Origin: Kordiimonas marina
GTDB taxonomy: Bacteria; Pseudomonadota; Alphaproteobacteria; Sphingomonadales; Kordiimonadaceae
DNA: 64,000 nucleotides
NCBI RefSeq assembly: GCF_023006325.1
Contig: NZ_JAINDF010000003.1
Location: 248,001 to 312,000, forward strand
Reading direction: 5' to 3'
The notes beneath the pieces are model-generated. The model saw only the letters and a program-made list of their open reading frames with translations. It was not told the DNA's origin and ran no database searches. The stretch's first letter is position 1. Each line of letters opens with the position of its first letter. Positions 1-7,883 of the stretch are shown in pieces. The position numbers and the translations under genes were made by a program.

Positions 1-1
1 C

Positions 2-25
2 CACCTGCCCGAACGCTTCGAGTAA
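2..25 (+). CDS. Possible 3' tail of an upstream gene (partial)
   Basis: From base 2 one plus-strand frame reads HLPERFE followed by TAA at 23-25. This could be the last codons of a gene that begins before the window. Seven codons are too few for identification, and the frame is chosen only because it reads open to the edge. Its position just upstream of a glycosyltransferase on the same strand makes a short intergenic of about 110-130 bp plausible. Confidence 0.25.
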   Translation, partial: HLPERFE

Positions 26-137
26 CCTGCTCCTGCTCAGTGCAGCCCCAAATCCCCTGCGGTTGCCAAACGCTAAGGCATTGAGGTAAAAGTGATTTTA
101 TTTCAATAATTTTGGCGTTTTCATTGGTCTCGCCAGG

Positions 138-1754
138 TTGAGGGATTTCGGGGGAATGACCCAAATATATCGGAACGCCATTTGCTTGCCTTGTCTCGGC
201 GCGGAACAAAAACCACTCCTTGCTAATGGCGCTCACGGCGGTGTTTTCACCCAGGATAAACAGCCTATCAAGGAGGCGTTTCTGGTCCGACGCTATAGGT
301 TGAAGTCAAAAATTATCGATGGCGTGTGGGACAGCACAACAGGGCATGAGACTGTCGAAACACAGATGGTGCTTGAGGGCAATATAGGGAAAACCAAAGC
401 TCGGTTGAGCGGGCGGCACATCTTCGCCGGCTATCTGTTCCCGCACTATGGCCATTTCCTCCTGGAAAGCCTGTCCCGCCTTTGGGTCATTCGCCAAAAC
501 CCCGATATTCCCCTGGTCTGGCTCGGCGTCCATAACCAGCATGACTTCATCCAGATGCAGCAAGAGATATTTGAGCTTTTCGGCCTCAGGAATCCCATGC
601 ATCTGATCACAGAACAAACCGAGGTTGAAGAACTGGTGGTGCCGGAGGCAGGCTACATCATCAACAGCAAGTTCACGGATGCTCAGGCGGAAGCACTGCG
701 CCTGGTAGGGCCGACTGAACTTACGCCAGGCAAGAAGGTCTGGCTCTCCCGCAGCAAACTCAAATCCGCTATCATTCATAATGAACCAGCACTTGAGGAC
801 ATATTAGCCGCGAATGGCTGGATCCTTTACCATCCGGAAGAACATAGCATCGCAGAGCAGCTTGCCATGCTGGCAGACGCCGAGCTGATCGCCGGTGTCG
901 AAGGGTCGGCCTTTCATACCCTGATCCTGATGCCCGATTTCGCCGGTGAGGTGGTTATTTTTGGCCGCGGCGCCAAACTCAACATGGATTATGCCAACAT
1001 CGGTCACACACATGGGCATAAACTTTCCTTTGCATCCCCGCCGCGTACCCAATGGTCCACAGGGCTCAACGTCTGGGAAAACAATTGGCTATGGACCGAC
1101 CTGGATTTCATCCTCGATACATTGAAGGCAGAACGCCCCAAACGGCCATGGGCACCCCTGCCACATGCGCTTCGGAACATCGCCAAGTCCCTCGCCAATT
1201 ATTTTGGCCGTAAATCGATCACCGAGTTATGGCCAACAGACAATGCCATCGCCACAGATGTTGGCGTGCAAGATTCAACCGTGGTTGCCGAAAAACTCAC
1301 GTTCGATGTTGCGCCTCTTCGTGAGGACAATACCCAATATTATGAGATGACCACAGACCAGTATTTCACTACGCAGCTGGTTAAACCCAGTCAGGATATA
1401 TATTGTTTTCGCCATCAGGCTGATTACGGCGCGGCACTCAGAGCGTTCAACAGCTCGCGCTCCTATGCAACCAAGGAAACAATATGGCTCATTGAGGGCT
1501 GGGAGGCAGGAGCCCCCGACAGCGCAAATGAGCGTCTCCTGGCCACCATCCAGGCCGCCTACCCCACATTATCCGTTGCCCGCGTTCAGGGAGCATCGGT
1601 CGCAGTGGTATGGGGTCAGAGCAGGCCAGGATTTACCCCCGAGGGGAATGACGAACAAAGCTCGGCAAAACCCAGTTTTATCGCCAACCTTCCAGTTCTA
1701 CATATAAACGATATTGCCAAGGGCATTGCCCGTAACGTTGCCCCCAAGGCCTGA
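138..1754 (+). CDS. GT61 (DUF563) family glycosyltransferase
   Basis: Probable glycosyltransferase of family GT61, which transfers sugars to surface polysaccharides or glycolipids in bacteria. The family signature is visible: an HYGHFLLES segment near residues 102-110 (His-Tyr-Gly-His-Phe then a conserved acidic residue), VWLSRSKL near 200, and the late GVEGSAFHTLIL near residue 253, where GxEGSA/H precedes the end of the catalytic domain. At 538 residues it is longer than many members; residues from about 400 on look like an extra unassigned C-terminal domain. The start is uncertain: TTG at 138 gives the longest frame, while ATG at 156 removes six residues and follows a G-rich run. It faces the ferredoxin operon convergently. 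No other polysaccharide gene lies in the window. Confidence 0.8.
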   Translation: MRDFGGMTQIYRNAICLPCLGAEQKPLLANGAHGGVFTQDKQPIKEAFLVRRYRLKSKIIDGVWDSTTGHETVETQMVLEGNIGKTKARLSGRHIFAGYLFPHYGHFLLESLSRLWVIRQNPDIPLVWLGVHNQHDFIQMQQEIFELFGLRNPMHLITEQTEVEELVVPEAGYIINSKFTDAQAEALRLVGPTELTPGKKVWLSRSKLKSAIIHNEPALEDILAANGWILYHPEEHSIAEQLAMLADAELIAGVEGSAFHTLILMPDFAGEVVIFGRGAKLNMDYANIGHTHGHKLSFASPPRTQWSTGLNVWENNWLWTDLDFILDTLKAERPKRPWAPLPHALRNIAKSLANYFGRKSITELWPTDNAIATDVGVQDSTVVAEKLTFDVAPLREDNTQYYEMTTDQYFTTQLVKPSQDIYCFRHQADYGAALRAFNSSRSYATKETIWLIEGWEAGAPDSANERLLATIQAAYPTLSVARVQGASVAVVWGQSRPGFTPEGNDEQSSAKPSFIANLPVLHINDIAKGIARNVAPKA

Positions 1755-1789
1755 TATACTCCCCCCACGGGCCAGGCAGGATAAGGGCC

Positions 1790-2128
1790 TCAAAAGCCCA
1801 TCATGTTGCGGCTTTCCCTAGGGAGCCGCAGAATGAGGCCATCCAGGCTTTCATCGATGACGATCTGGCAACCGAGGCGCGACGTAGCCGTAAGGCCTAG
1901 TGCAAGATCGAGCATTTCTTCCTCATTCTCGCTGGCTTCCCGCAGGCGGTCGAAATGGTGTTTATCGACAATGACATGACAGGTGGAACAGGCCATGTTG
2001 CCTTCGCACGCCCCTTCCATCTCAAGCCCGTTTTCCTGCGCAAGCTGAAGCACGGTCACGCCGGGTTCGGTCGTGACCTTCAACTCGCTGCCGTCAGGCC
2101 GGATGAAAGTTACGGTTACGTCACTCAT
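1790..2128 (-). CDS. [2Fe-2S] ferredoxin, adrenodoxin type
   Basis: Small electron carrier, 112 residues, the normal size for adrenodoxin/ISC-type ferredoxins. The four cluster ligands are visible as C41-x5-C47-x2-C50 (CEGNMACSTC) and C87 in RLGCQI. The acidic stretch SENEEEMLDLA between the third and fourth cysteines matches the partner-docking helix of this family. Its ATG overlaps the stop of the upstream cysteine desulfurase gene by 4 bp, so the two are likely translationally coupled. The context suggests it donates electrons for Fe-S cluster assembly, as ISC ferredoxins do elsewhere; that role is inferred from context. No hscA/hscB or iscU lies next to it. Confidence 0.9.
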   Translation of the reverse strand: MSDVTVTFIRPDGSELKVTTEPGVTVLQLAQENGLEMEGACEGNMACSTCHVIVDKHHFDRLREASENEEEMLDLALGLTATSRLGCQIVIDESLDGLILRLPRESRNMMGF

Positions 2129-3294
2129 GGCACCAGGCCTCCCAGCTTTTCAACCGCGCCGATCAGCGTGTCGGCGGCGAAATCTATTTCTTCATCGGTG
2201 GTGAAACGCCCGATCCCGATCCGGAGCGCACTATTGCTTTCATCCTCGCTACGCCCCAGTGCCTCCAACACGTAAGACGAGCCGGTGACGGCAGACGCGC
2301 ACGCCGCCCCGCTTGAGACCGCAAGCGGCCGGATACTCGCGAGCAGAAGGTCGCCATCAAGCCCCGGAAAGCTGACATTCAGGTTACCCTGCCAGCGCTT
2401 TTCGGCATCACCATTGAGGATAAGACCAGGAAGCGCGGTAAACAGCTTGTCCTTGAAGCGTGCCATCATGGCCTGAAGCCGCCCGGCTTCCTGCTGCATT
2501 CCATCCGCACACAGGCTGGCTGCGGCCCCGAGGCCCGCGACCAAGGCAGGTGCCTGGGTTCCGGCGCGGATGCCGTCTTCCTGCCCGCCACCGACTATTT
2601 GCGGCGTCAGCGCAGTCTGACGCCCAGTCCGTTTGTAAAGCGCGCCCACGCCCTTGGGGCCATAAATCTTGTGGCCGGAGATGCTCATAAAATCGAGTCC
2701 AAGCGCTTCGACATCGAGCGGGATTTTCCCATAGCCCTGAGCCGCGTCCGAATGGAACAGCGCGCCCTTGGCTTTCACGATAGCACCAATTTCCTTGAGG
2801 GGCTGGATGACACCGATTTCGTTATTGACCGCCATGACGGACACGAGCGCGGTCTGCTCGCTGACCGCATCCTCAAGCCTGTTCAGGTCCAAAAGGCCGT
2901 CAGCTTTCACAGGCAACACAGTGACCTTGTACCCGGCGCGCGCGCAGGCTGCTGCGGATTCGAGCACACATTTATGCTCCGTCGCCACGGTGATCAGTTC
3001 TGGCCGCTTCTTGCCCCAGACATCCATCACGCCCTTGAGGACCAGGTTGTTGGTCTCGGTCGCGCCGGAGGTGAAATAGATTTCATTCTCTTGCGCGCCG
3101 ATCAGCGAGGCCACTTGCCCGCGCGCGACATCCAGCGCCGCCTCAGCTTCCCAGCCAAACCGGTGTGTACTGGAATGTGGATTGCCAAACTTGGTGGTGA
3201 GATAGGGCATCATGGCCCCGAGCACCCGCTCATCCATCGGCGTTGTCGCCTGATAGTCCAGATAAACCGGGGTTTTCGGGGATGTTGCCATCAA
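2125..3294 (-). CDS. Cysteine desulfurase (NifS/IscS family), first copy
   Basis: PLP-dependent enzyme that takes sulfur from cysteine as a persulfide for Fe-S clusters and thio-cofactors. Visible elements are H107 in TEHKCV, the aspartate in HSDAAQ, the PLP lysine K209 in SGHKIYGPKG, and the mobile-loop catalytic cysteine C332 in SSGAACAS. Length 389 residues is standard. It lies 2 bp downstream of a second, different cysteine desulfurase gene and overlaps the ferredoxin start by 4 bp, giving one minus-strand operon. IscS and NifS cannot be told apart by eye; a housekeeping ISC/SUF role is inferred. The neighbouring proteins share only family motifs, so this is not a recent duplication. Confidence 0.92.
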   Translation of the reverse strand: MMATSPKTPVYLDYQATTPMDERVLGAMMPYLTTKFGNPHSSTHRFGWEAEAALDVARGQVASLIGAQENEIYFTSGATETNNLVLKGVMDVWGKKRPELITVATEHKCVLESAAACARAGYKVTVLPVKADGLLDLNRLEDAVSEQTALVSVMAVNNEIGVIQPLKEIGAIVKAKGALFHSDAAQGYGKIPLDVEALGLDFMSISGHKIYGPKGVGALYKRTGRQTALTPQIVGGGQEDGIRAGTQAPALVAGLGAAASLCADGMQQEAGRLQAMMARFKDKLFTALPGLILNGDAEKRWQGNLNVSFPGLDGDLLLASIRPLAVSSGAACASAVTGSSYVLEALGRSEDESNSALRIGIGRFTTDEEIDFAADTLIGAVEKLGGLVP

Positions 3295-3296
3295 TC

Positions 3297-4424
3297 TCAG
3301 CGCCCGCGTGTCCGGTTATAAATCGCCTGCCACGCTGTCAGGAAAGCGTCTATGTCCGCATCCTGGGTACCGTAGCCGAGCGACACGCGGATCGAACTTT
3401 CCGCAATGGCATCTTCATAGCCCATGGCATTGAGGACATGGGACACCTTCACCTTGCCTGACGAACAGGCCGAGCCCGATGACACGCAAATGCCCGCAAG
3501 GTCAAAATGCATGACCTGGGTTTCCCCCTTCACACCCGGCATGGCGATACAGCTGGTGTTGGCGTTCCGGTCCGCCCCGGCCCCGACGATAACCACATCG
3601 TTCGCATGGGCGATGATACCGGCTTCAAGCCGTGTCCGCATGGCGGCGATATGCTGGATACTGGCAAGCCCGCCCATGGCTTCAATCGCGGCAACGCCGA
3701 ACCCGGCAATCCCGGCGACATTTTCAGTGCCGGACCGGCGCGACAGTTCCTGCCCGCCGCCGACCAGCATGGCCTTCAAGGGGGCTGTCGGCGCCAGCAC
3801 GATGGCACCGACGCCTTGCGGCCCGCCAATCTTGTGGGCGGACAGGGTCATATAGTCGACATCAAGCGCCTGACGGTCCAGCGTCAGCTTGCCCGCGCCC
3901 TGAACGGCATCGGTATGGATACGCCCCCCGGCTTCATGCGCAAGCTTGGCCGCATCCGCCACCGGCTGGATGACCCCGGTTTCATTATTGACCAGCATCA
4001 CCGACACCAGCGCCGGTTTGGGGGCTTCCGCCAGAAGGCTTTCCAGTTCATCCAGCAGGATGACGCCATGGGCATTCACAGGAATGGTAAAGACAGGCAT
4101 GCCAGCCTGCTCGGCCGCGGCTTGCGTGCTTTCATGCTCGATCGCGGAAATGATCAGGCTCGCAGCGCCAGCACCGCGCAGGACGGTGTTGTTCGCCTCC
4201 GTCCCGCCGCCACAGAACACAACATCCCGTGGCCGGGAGTTCACCAGGGCCGCCACCTGGACCCGTGCCTTCTCCACCGCCGCCCGGGCGTTGCGCCCCG
4301 CAGCATGAACAGATGACGGATTCCCAACCTCCCGCATCGTCGACGCGACGGCGTCAATCACGGCCGGACGGATGGGACAGGTGGCGTTATAATCGAGATA
4401 TATTGGCGTTTTCATGTCTGTCAC
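3297..4424 (-). CDS. Cysteine desulfurase family protein, second copy
   Basis: Second PLP-dependent cysteine desulfurase, 375 residues. H97 (IEHEST), the pyridine-nitrogen aspartate in HTDAVQ, the PLP lysine K198 (SAHKIGGPQG) and the catalytic C320 (SSGSACSSG) are all present, so it appears active. The SSGSACSSG loop is the compact form typical of IscS/NifS rather than SufS. It is first in an operon with the other desulfurase and the ferredoxin, and diverges from an alpha/beta hydrolase gene. ATG at 4424 gives MTDMKTP; ATG at 4415 (MKTPIYLDYNAT) is equally close to the family start. Having two desulfurases in tandem is common in alphaproteobacterial SUF regions, but no suf genes are in the window. 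Confidence 0.9.
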   Translation of the reverse strand: MTDMKTPIYLDYNATCPIRPAVIDAVASTMREVGNPSSVHAAGRNARAAVEKARVQVAALVNSRPRDVVFCGGGTEANNTVLRGAGAASLIISAIEHESTQAAAEQAGMPVFTIPVNAHGVILLDELESLLAEAPKPALVSVMLVNNETGVIQPVADAAKLAHEAGGRIHTDAVQGAGKLTLDRQALDVDYMTLSAHKIGGPQGVGAIVLAPTAPLKAMLVGGGQELSRRSGTENVAGIAGFGVAAIEAMGGLASIQHIAAMRTRLEAGIIAHANDVVIVGAGADRNANTSCIAMPGVKGETQVMHFDLAGICVSSGSACSSGKVKVSHVLNAMGYEDAIAESSIRVSLGYGTQDADIDAFLTAWQAIYNRTRGR

Positions 4425-4436
4425 ATAGGAAGAAAT

Positions 4437-4536
4437 ACCGGCCCGATCAATTCTAATTTAGCTTCCGGTACTTAGTTTGCTTGCGAATCGGTGCCAAAGT
4501 TCGATATATCGGGGACTGAACATACTGCGGGCCGGT
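4437..4536. repeat. 9-bp inverted repeat and 10-bp palindrome in a divergent intergenic
   Basis: ACCGGCCCG at 4437-4445 and CGGGCCGGT at 4528-4536 are perfect inverted copies that bracket the divergent promoter region of the desulfurase operon and the hydrolase gene. Inside lies a perfect 10-bp palindrome CGATATATCG at 4502-4511. Either could be an operator; no known regulator is recognised. Confidence 0.4.
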
Positions 4537-4585
4537 GGCCCCAACAATCCAGTCAACCATAAAAAAGTGCGAATTAGACCCACAG

Positions 4586-5233
4586 ATGCCAGAAATTATT
4601 TTCAATGGACCGGCCGGGCGGCTTGAGGGCCGTTATCAGCCTGGCAAGAGCGACACCGCTCCGGTTGCCCTCATCCTGCATCCGCACCCGCAATATGGCG
4701 GTACAATGGATAATAAGGTCACTTATTACATGTACCATGCCTTTGCGCATCGTGGATTCGCAACGCTTCGCTTCAATTTCCGCGGTGTCGGACGCAGCCA
4801 AGGCGAATTCGACAACGGAACGGGCGAACTGTCCGATGCCGCATCGGCGCTGGATTGGATTCAGTCGATGAACCCGAATTCGACCGGCACATGGATCGCC
4901 GGTTTCTCCTTCGGGGCCTGGATCGGGATGCAGCTTCTGATGCGTCGCCCGGAAATCAAAGGCTTCATCTCGGTTGCGCCGCCGGCGAACCTGTATGACT
5001 TCTCCTTCCTGGCGCCCTGCCCGTCATCGGGCCTGATCATTCAGGCTGACAATGACGATCTGGTTACGCCGATCTCCGTCACCAAGCTTGTTGAAAAGCT
5101 GAAGGCGCAGAAATCGATCACCGTCCACCATGACGTGATCAAAGGGGCAAACCATTTCTTTGAGACGGAGCTCAATCAGCTGATGTCGTCGGTGAACAAA
5201 TACCTGAACCTGCGCCTGACCGGCCAGGAATAA
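4586..5233 (+). CDS. Alpha/beta hydrolase (COG2945-like)
   Basis: Cytosolic alpha/beta hydrolase of about 215 residues, with no signal peptide. Family features are HPHPQYGGTMDNKV near residues 32-45, RFNFRGVGRSQG near 62-73, and the nucleophile elbow GFSFG with S108. A late aspartate in QADNDDLV and the histidine in KGANHFF complete a plausible triad. The frame is open to a GTG at 4535, but homologues normally begin close to MPEIIFNGP, so ATG 4586 is chosen; its upstream sequence has only a weak ribosome binding site. Substrate unknown. It diverges from the cysteine desulfurase operon and ends at a strong terminator. Confidence 0.8.
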   Translation: MPEIIFNGPAGRLEGRYQPGKSDTAPVALILHPHPQYGGTMDNKVTYYMYHAFAHRGFATLRFNFRGVGRSQGEFDNGTGELSDAASALDWIQSMNPNSTGTWIAGFSFGAWIGMQLLMRRPEIKGFISVAPPANLYDFSFLAPCPSSGLIIQADNDDLVTPISVTKLVEKLKAQKSITVHHDVIKGANHFFETELNQLMSSVNKYLNLRLTGQE

Positions 5234-5254
5234 GGTTCCGACCCAAAGAATGAC

Positions 5255-5282
5255 AAAAAAGGCGCCTTCCGGCGCCTTTTTT
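5255..5282. terminator. Bidirectional intrinsic terminator (hydrolase/anmK)
   Basis: A6-GGCGCC-TTCC-GGCGCC-T6 forms a perfect symmetric hairpin with T-runs on both strands. It lies between the convergent hydrolase (+) and anmK (-) genes and touches the last base of the anmK stop codon, so it can serve both. Confidence 0.9.
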
Positions 5283-6439
5283 CATATCCGGGTTTGGCGC
5301 CCTCTGGGTTTATGAAGCACACCACCTGTTGTTGGCTCAGGACAGCCCGTCGTCGACGGCAGCGTGATCGGCAAACCACGGACCGAGCGTACGGCCAGAA
5401 AAGCGAAAGCCTCAGCCTCAAGCGCATCCCCGCGCCAGCCCAATACCTCAACCGGATCGACAAGTACCGGCAGGCGGCGGCGCAGGCGGCGCATCAGGGT
5501 CGGATTATGCCGCCCGCCACCACAGACATACCAGGCGTCCGGTGGGCTCGGGAAATGGCTTTGGGCCGCAACCATCGATTCGACGATGAAATCGGTCAGT
5601 GTCGCGGCACCATCTTCGGCGCTCAGGCCCCGGACCGCCTGAATATTGAAATCGTCACGGTCAAGCGTCTTCGGTGGCGCCTCATCGAAATACGGGCTCG
5701 CCATCAAGCCCATGACCACTTCCTCATGGCTGAGGCCCTCAGCCGCGAGCTGGCCATCCATGTCACACGGCGTGCCGGTATGGATTTCGGCCCAGTCGTC
5801 CAGCATGGCGTTGCCTGGGCCTGTATCGAAGGCGACGATTTCCGGCTCTGGCCCGTTCCTGAAGGACACCCAGGTCACGTTCGCTACACCGCCGATATTG
5901 AGGATCGCTGCGGTTTTATGGCGGTTTTCTCCTGCCATCAATGCAGCATGATACAGCGGGACGAGAGGTGCCCCTTCACCGCCCGCCGCCACATCGGCGG
6001 TTCGGAAATCATTCACGACAGGAATGCCGGTACGGCCCGCAAGGCGGCCGCCATCACCGATCTGCCAGGTCCAGCCCCTGTCCGGGCGGTGGGTCAGTGT
6101 TTGGCCATGGAAGCCGACAAGGTCGACATCTGAGGGTTTGAGGTCAGTAATCGCCAGGATTTCCGCCACCGCATCTGCATGATAGTCGGTGATATCCTGC
6201 TCAAGAACCTGGATTTCGGCCGGGGCGTCAGCGGCGCTTGAACAGGCGGACGCAAGCTTCAGCCCTTCCTTGATCCGTTCGCGCATCGCGCTCGGATACG
6301 GCAGTGTCAGCGACGGGCCGCGCCGCTCCAATTTCACACCATCGGTATAGATAAGAGCCGCGTCGACCCCATCCATCGAGGTGCCGCTCATCAGCCCGAT
6401 CACACACTTAACCTCGCCCGGTTCCCCCAGAACTGTCAT
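5282..6439 (-). CDS. anmK: Anhydro-N-acetylmuramic acid kinase
   Basis: Phosphorylates and opens 1,6-anhydro-MurNAc released during peptidoglycan turnover to MurNAc-6-phosphate. At 385 residues it has the usual length. The phosphate-binding signature [16 protein letters not shown] is near residues 16-31. [12 protein letters not shown] carries the GHDGQT-like motif, GDGGRLA and [19 protein letters not shown] match the anhydrosugar site, and [20 protein letters not shown] and VCGGGRHNP follow as in AnmK/FGGY-like kinases. It is divergent from tyrS, the usual anmK–tyrS arrangement in many alphaproteobacteria. A MurNAc-6-P etherase (murQ) is not visible in the window. Confidence 0.95.
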   Translation of the reverse strand: MTVLGEPGEVKCVIGLMSGTSMDGVDAALIYTDGVKLERRGPSLTLPYPSAMRERIKEGLKLASACSSAADAPAEIQVLEQDITDYHADAVAEILAITDLKPSDVDLVGFHGQTLTHRPDRGWTWQIGDGGRLAGRTGIPVVNDFRTADVAAGGEGAPLVPLYHAALMAGENRHKTAAILNIGGVANVTWVSFRNGPEPEIVAFDTGPGNAMLDDWAEIHTGTPCDMDGQLAAEGLSHEEVVMGLMASPYFDEAPPKTLDRDDFNIQAVRGLSAEDGAATLTDFIVESMVAAQSHFPSPPDAWYVCGGGRHNPTLMRRLRRRLPVLVDPVEVLGWRGDALEAEAFAFLAVRSVRGLPITLPSTTGCPEPTTGGVLHKPRGRQTRI

Positions 6440-6576
6440 ATGTCGCTTATTCCCTGCCCTATCCTCTTACGCGAAGGCTTTGCCTTTTCGCCACCCTATG
6501 CTACATCAGCCCGCTCTTAAACTATTTTGTGTGGGCGGCCTATAGGGGGCTTCCCGGAAGATGCTGGACCAATCCC

Positions 6577-7827
6577 ATGAGCGAGTTGAAATCGGAATTT
6601 CTGCAAATCCTCACCGAGCGCGGCTACATTCACCAGGCGACTGACCTGGCCGCGCTGGACGCCAAAATGGCTGAGGGTCCGATCACCGCTTATGTAGGCT
6701 TCGACTGCACCGCCTCCAGCCTCCATGTCGGCAACCTTGTCAGCATCATGATGCTGCGACGGCTCCAGCAGGCTGGCCATAAGCCGATCGTTCTCCTGGG
6801 TGGCGGCACCAGCCGGGTTGGCGACCCATCGGGTAAGGATGAAAGCCGCAAGCTGATGACCGACGAGATCATCGCGGGCAACATGGCAAGCATCCGTTCT
6901 ATCTTTACCCAGTTCCTGAGCTTCGGCGATGGCACCACGGATGCCACCATGGTCAATAACGGCGAATGGCTCGACAAACTGGAATATATCTCGTTCCTGC
7001 GCGACGTCGGCCCTCACTTCACCATCAACCGTATGCTGACCTTCGATAGCGTCAAGCTGCGGCTTGAGCGCGAGCAGCCGCTGACCTTCCTCGAATTCAA
7101 CTACATGATCCTCCAGGCCTATGACTTCATGGAACTGGGCCGCCGCTATGGCTGTTCCTTGCAGATGGGTGGCTCCGACCAGTGGGGCAACATCGTCAAC
7201 GGTATTGAACTGGCCCGCCGGATTGACGGCCGCGAGATGTACGGCGTGACCACACCACTGATCACCACCGCTGACGGCAAGAAAATGGGCAAAACGGCAG
7301 ATGGCGCCGTCTGGCTTAATGAAGCAAGCCTTCCGGCCTATAACTACTGGCAGTTCTGGCGCAACAGCCATGACGCCGATGTCGGCAAGTTCATGCGTCT
7401 CTTCACCGATATCCCGATGGATGAGGTCCGCCGCCTTGAAAAGCTGGAAGGCGCCGAGATCAATGACGCCAAAGTCATCCTCGCCAATGCCGCCACCGCC
7501 ATGTGCCGCGGCGAGGCAGCCGCCAAGGCCGCCGAAGCCACTGCGCGCGAAACCTTCGTCAAGGGGGGCGCCGGTACCGACCTGCCGACCATCGATGTCG
7601 CCGCCGCACGGCTTGCAGGCGGCATCAACATCGTCGACCTGCTGGTGGAAGCCGGGCTCGGCGCCTCCAAGGGTGAGGTCCGGCGCCTGGTGCAGCAAGG
7701 CGGCGCCAAGGTCAATGACGTGAAGGTTGAAAGCATCGACCAGGCGGTGACCGCAGCCGACCTCGCCGACGGCCAGATCAAGCTGTCCGCAGGCAAAAAG
7801 CGCCATGCGCTGGTGAAAAGCGCCTAG
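6577..7827 (+). CDS. tyrS: Tyrosyl-tRNA synthetase
   Basis: Charges tRNA-Tyr with tyrosine; class I synthetase, 416 residues from the chosen start. The HIGH-equivalent is HVGN at residues 50-53, [17 protein letters not shown] follows, [10 protein letters not shown] forms the tyrosine site, and KMGKT near 234-238 is the KMSKS loop. The C-terminal part from about residue 345 is an S4-like RNA-binding domain ([21 protein letters not shown]). The frame extends back to a GTG at 6529, but ATG 6577 (MSELKSEF) matches where TyrS proteins begin. It is divergent from anmK and convergent with the AsmA-like gene across a strong terminator. Confidence 0.97.
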   Translation: MSELKSEFLQILTERGYIHQATDLAALDAKMAEGPITAYVGFDCTASSLHVGNLVSIMMLRRLQQAGHKPIVLLGGGTSRVGDPSGKDESRKLMTDEIIAGNMASIRSIFTQFLSFGDGTTDATMVNNGEWLDKLEYISFLRDVGPHFTINRMLTFDSVKLRLEREQPLTFLEFNYMILQAYDFMELGRRYGCSLQMGGSDQWGNIVNGIELARRIDGREMYGVTTPLITTADGKKMGKTADGAVWLNEASLPAYNYWQFWRNSHDADVGKFMRLFTDIPMDEVRRLEKLEGAEINDAKVILANAATAMCRGEAAAKAAEATARETFVKGGAGTDLPTIDVAAARLAGGINIVDLLVEAGLGASKGEVRRLVQQGGAKVNDVKVESIDQAVTAADLADGQIKLSAGKKRHALVKSA

Positions 7828-7852
7828 GCCACCTGCCTTCGAAGCATCACAG

Positions 7853-7883
7853 ACGGCTCGCCATACTTGGCGGGCCGTTTTTT
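7853..7883. terminator. Intrinsic terminator after tyrS
   Basis: ACGGCTCGCCA and TGGCGGGCCGT pair over 11 positions (one G-U) with a four-base loop, followed by T6. It ends just inside the stop of the convergent AsmA-like gene, so the transcripts of the two genes meet here. Confidence 0.85.

Noticed and set aside
6471-6491. Hairpin between anmK and tyrS (GCGAAGGC/GCCTTTTCGC)
   Set aside because: The stem has a two-base bulge, lies in a divergent promoter region and has no T-run; not strong enough to call.
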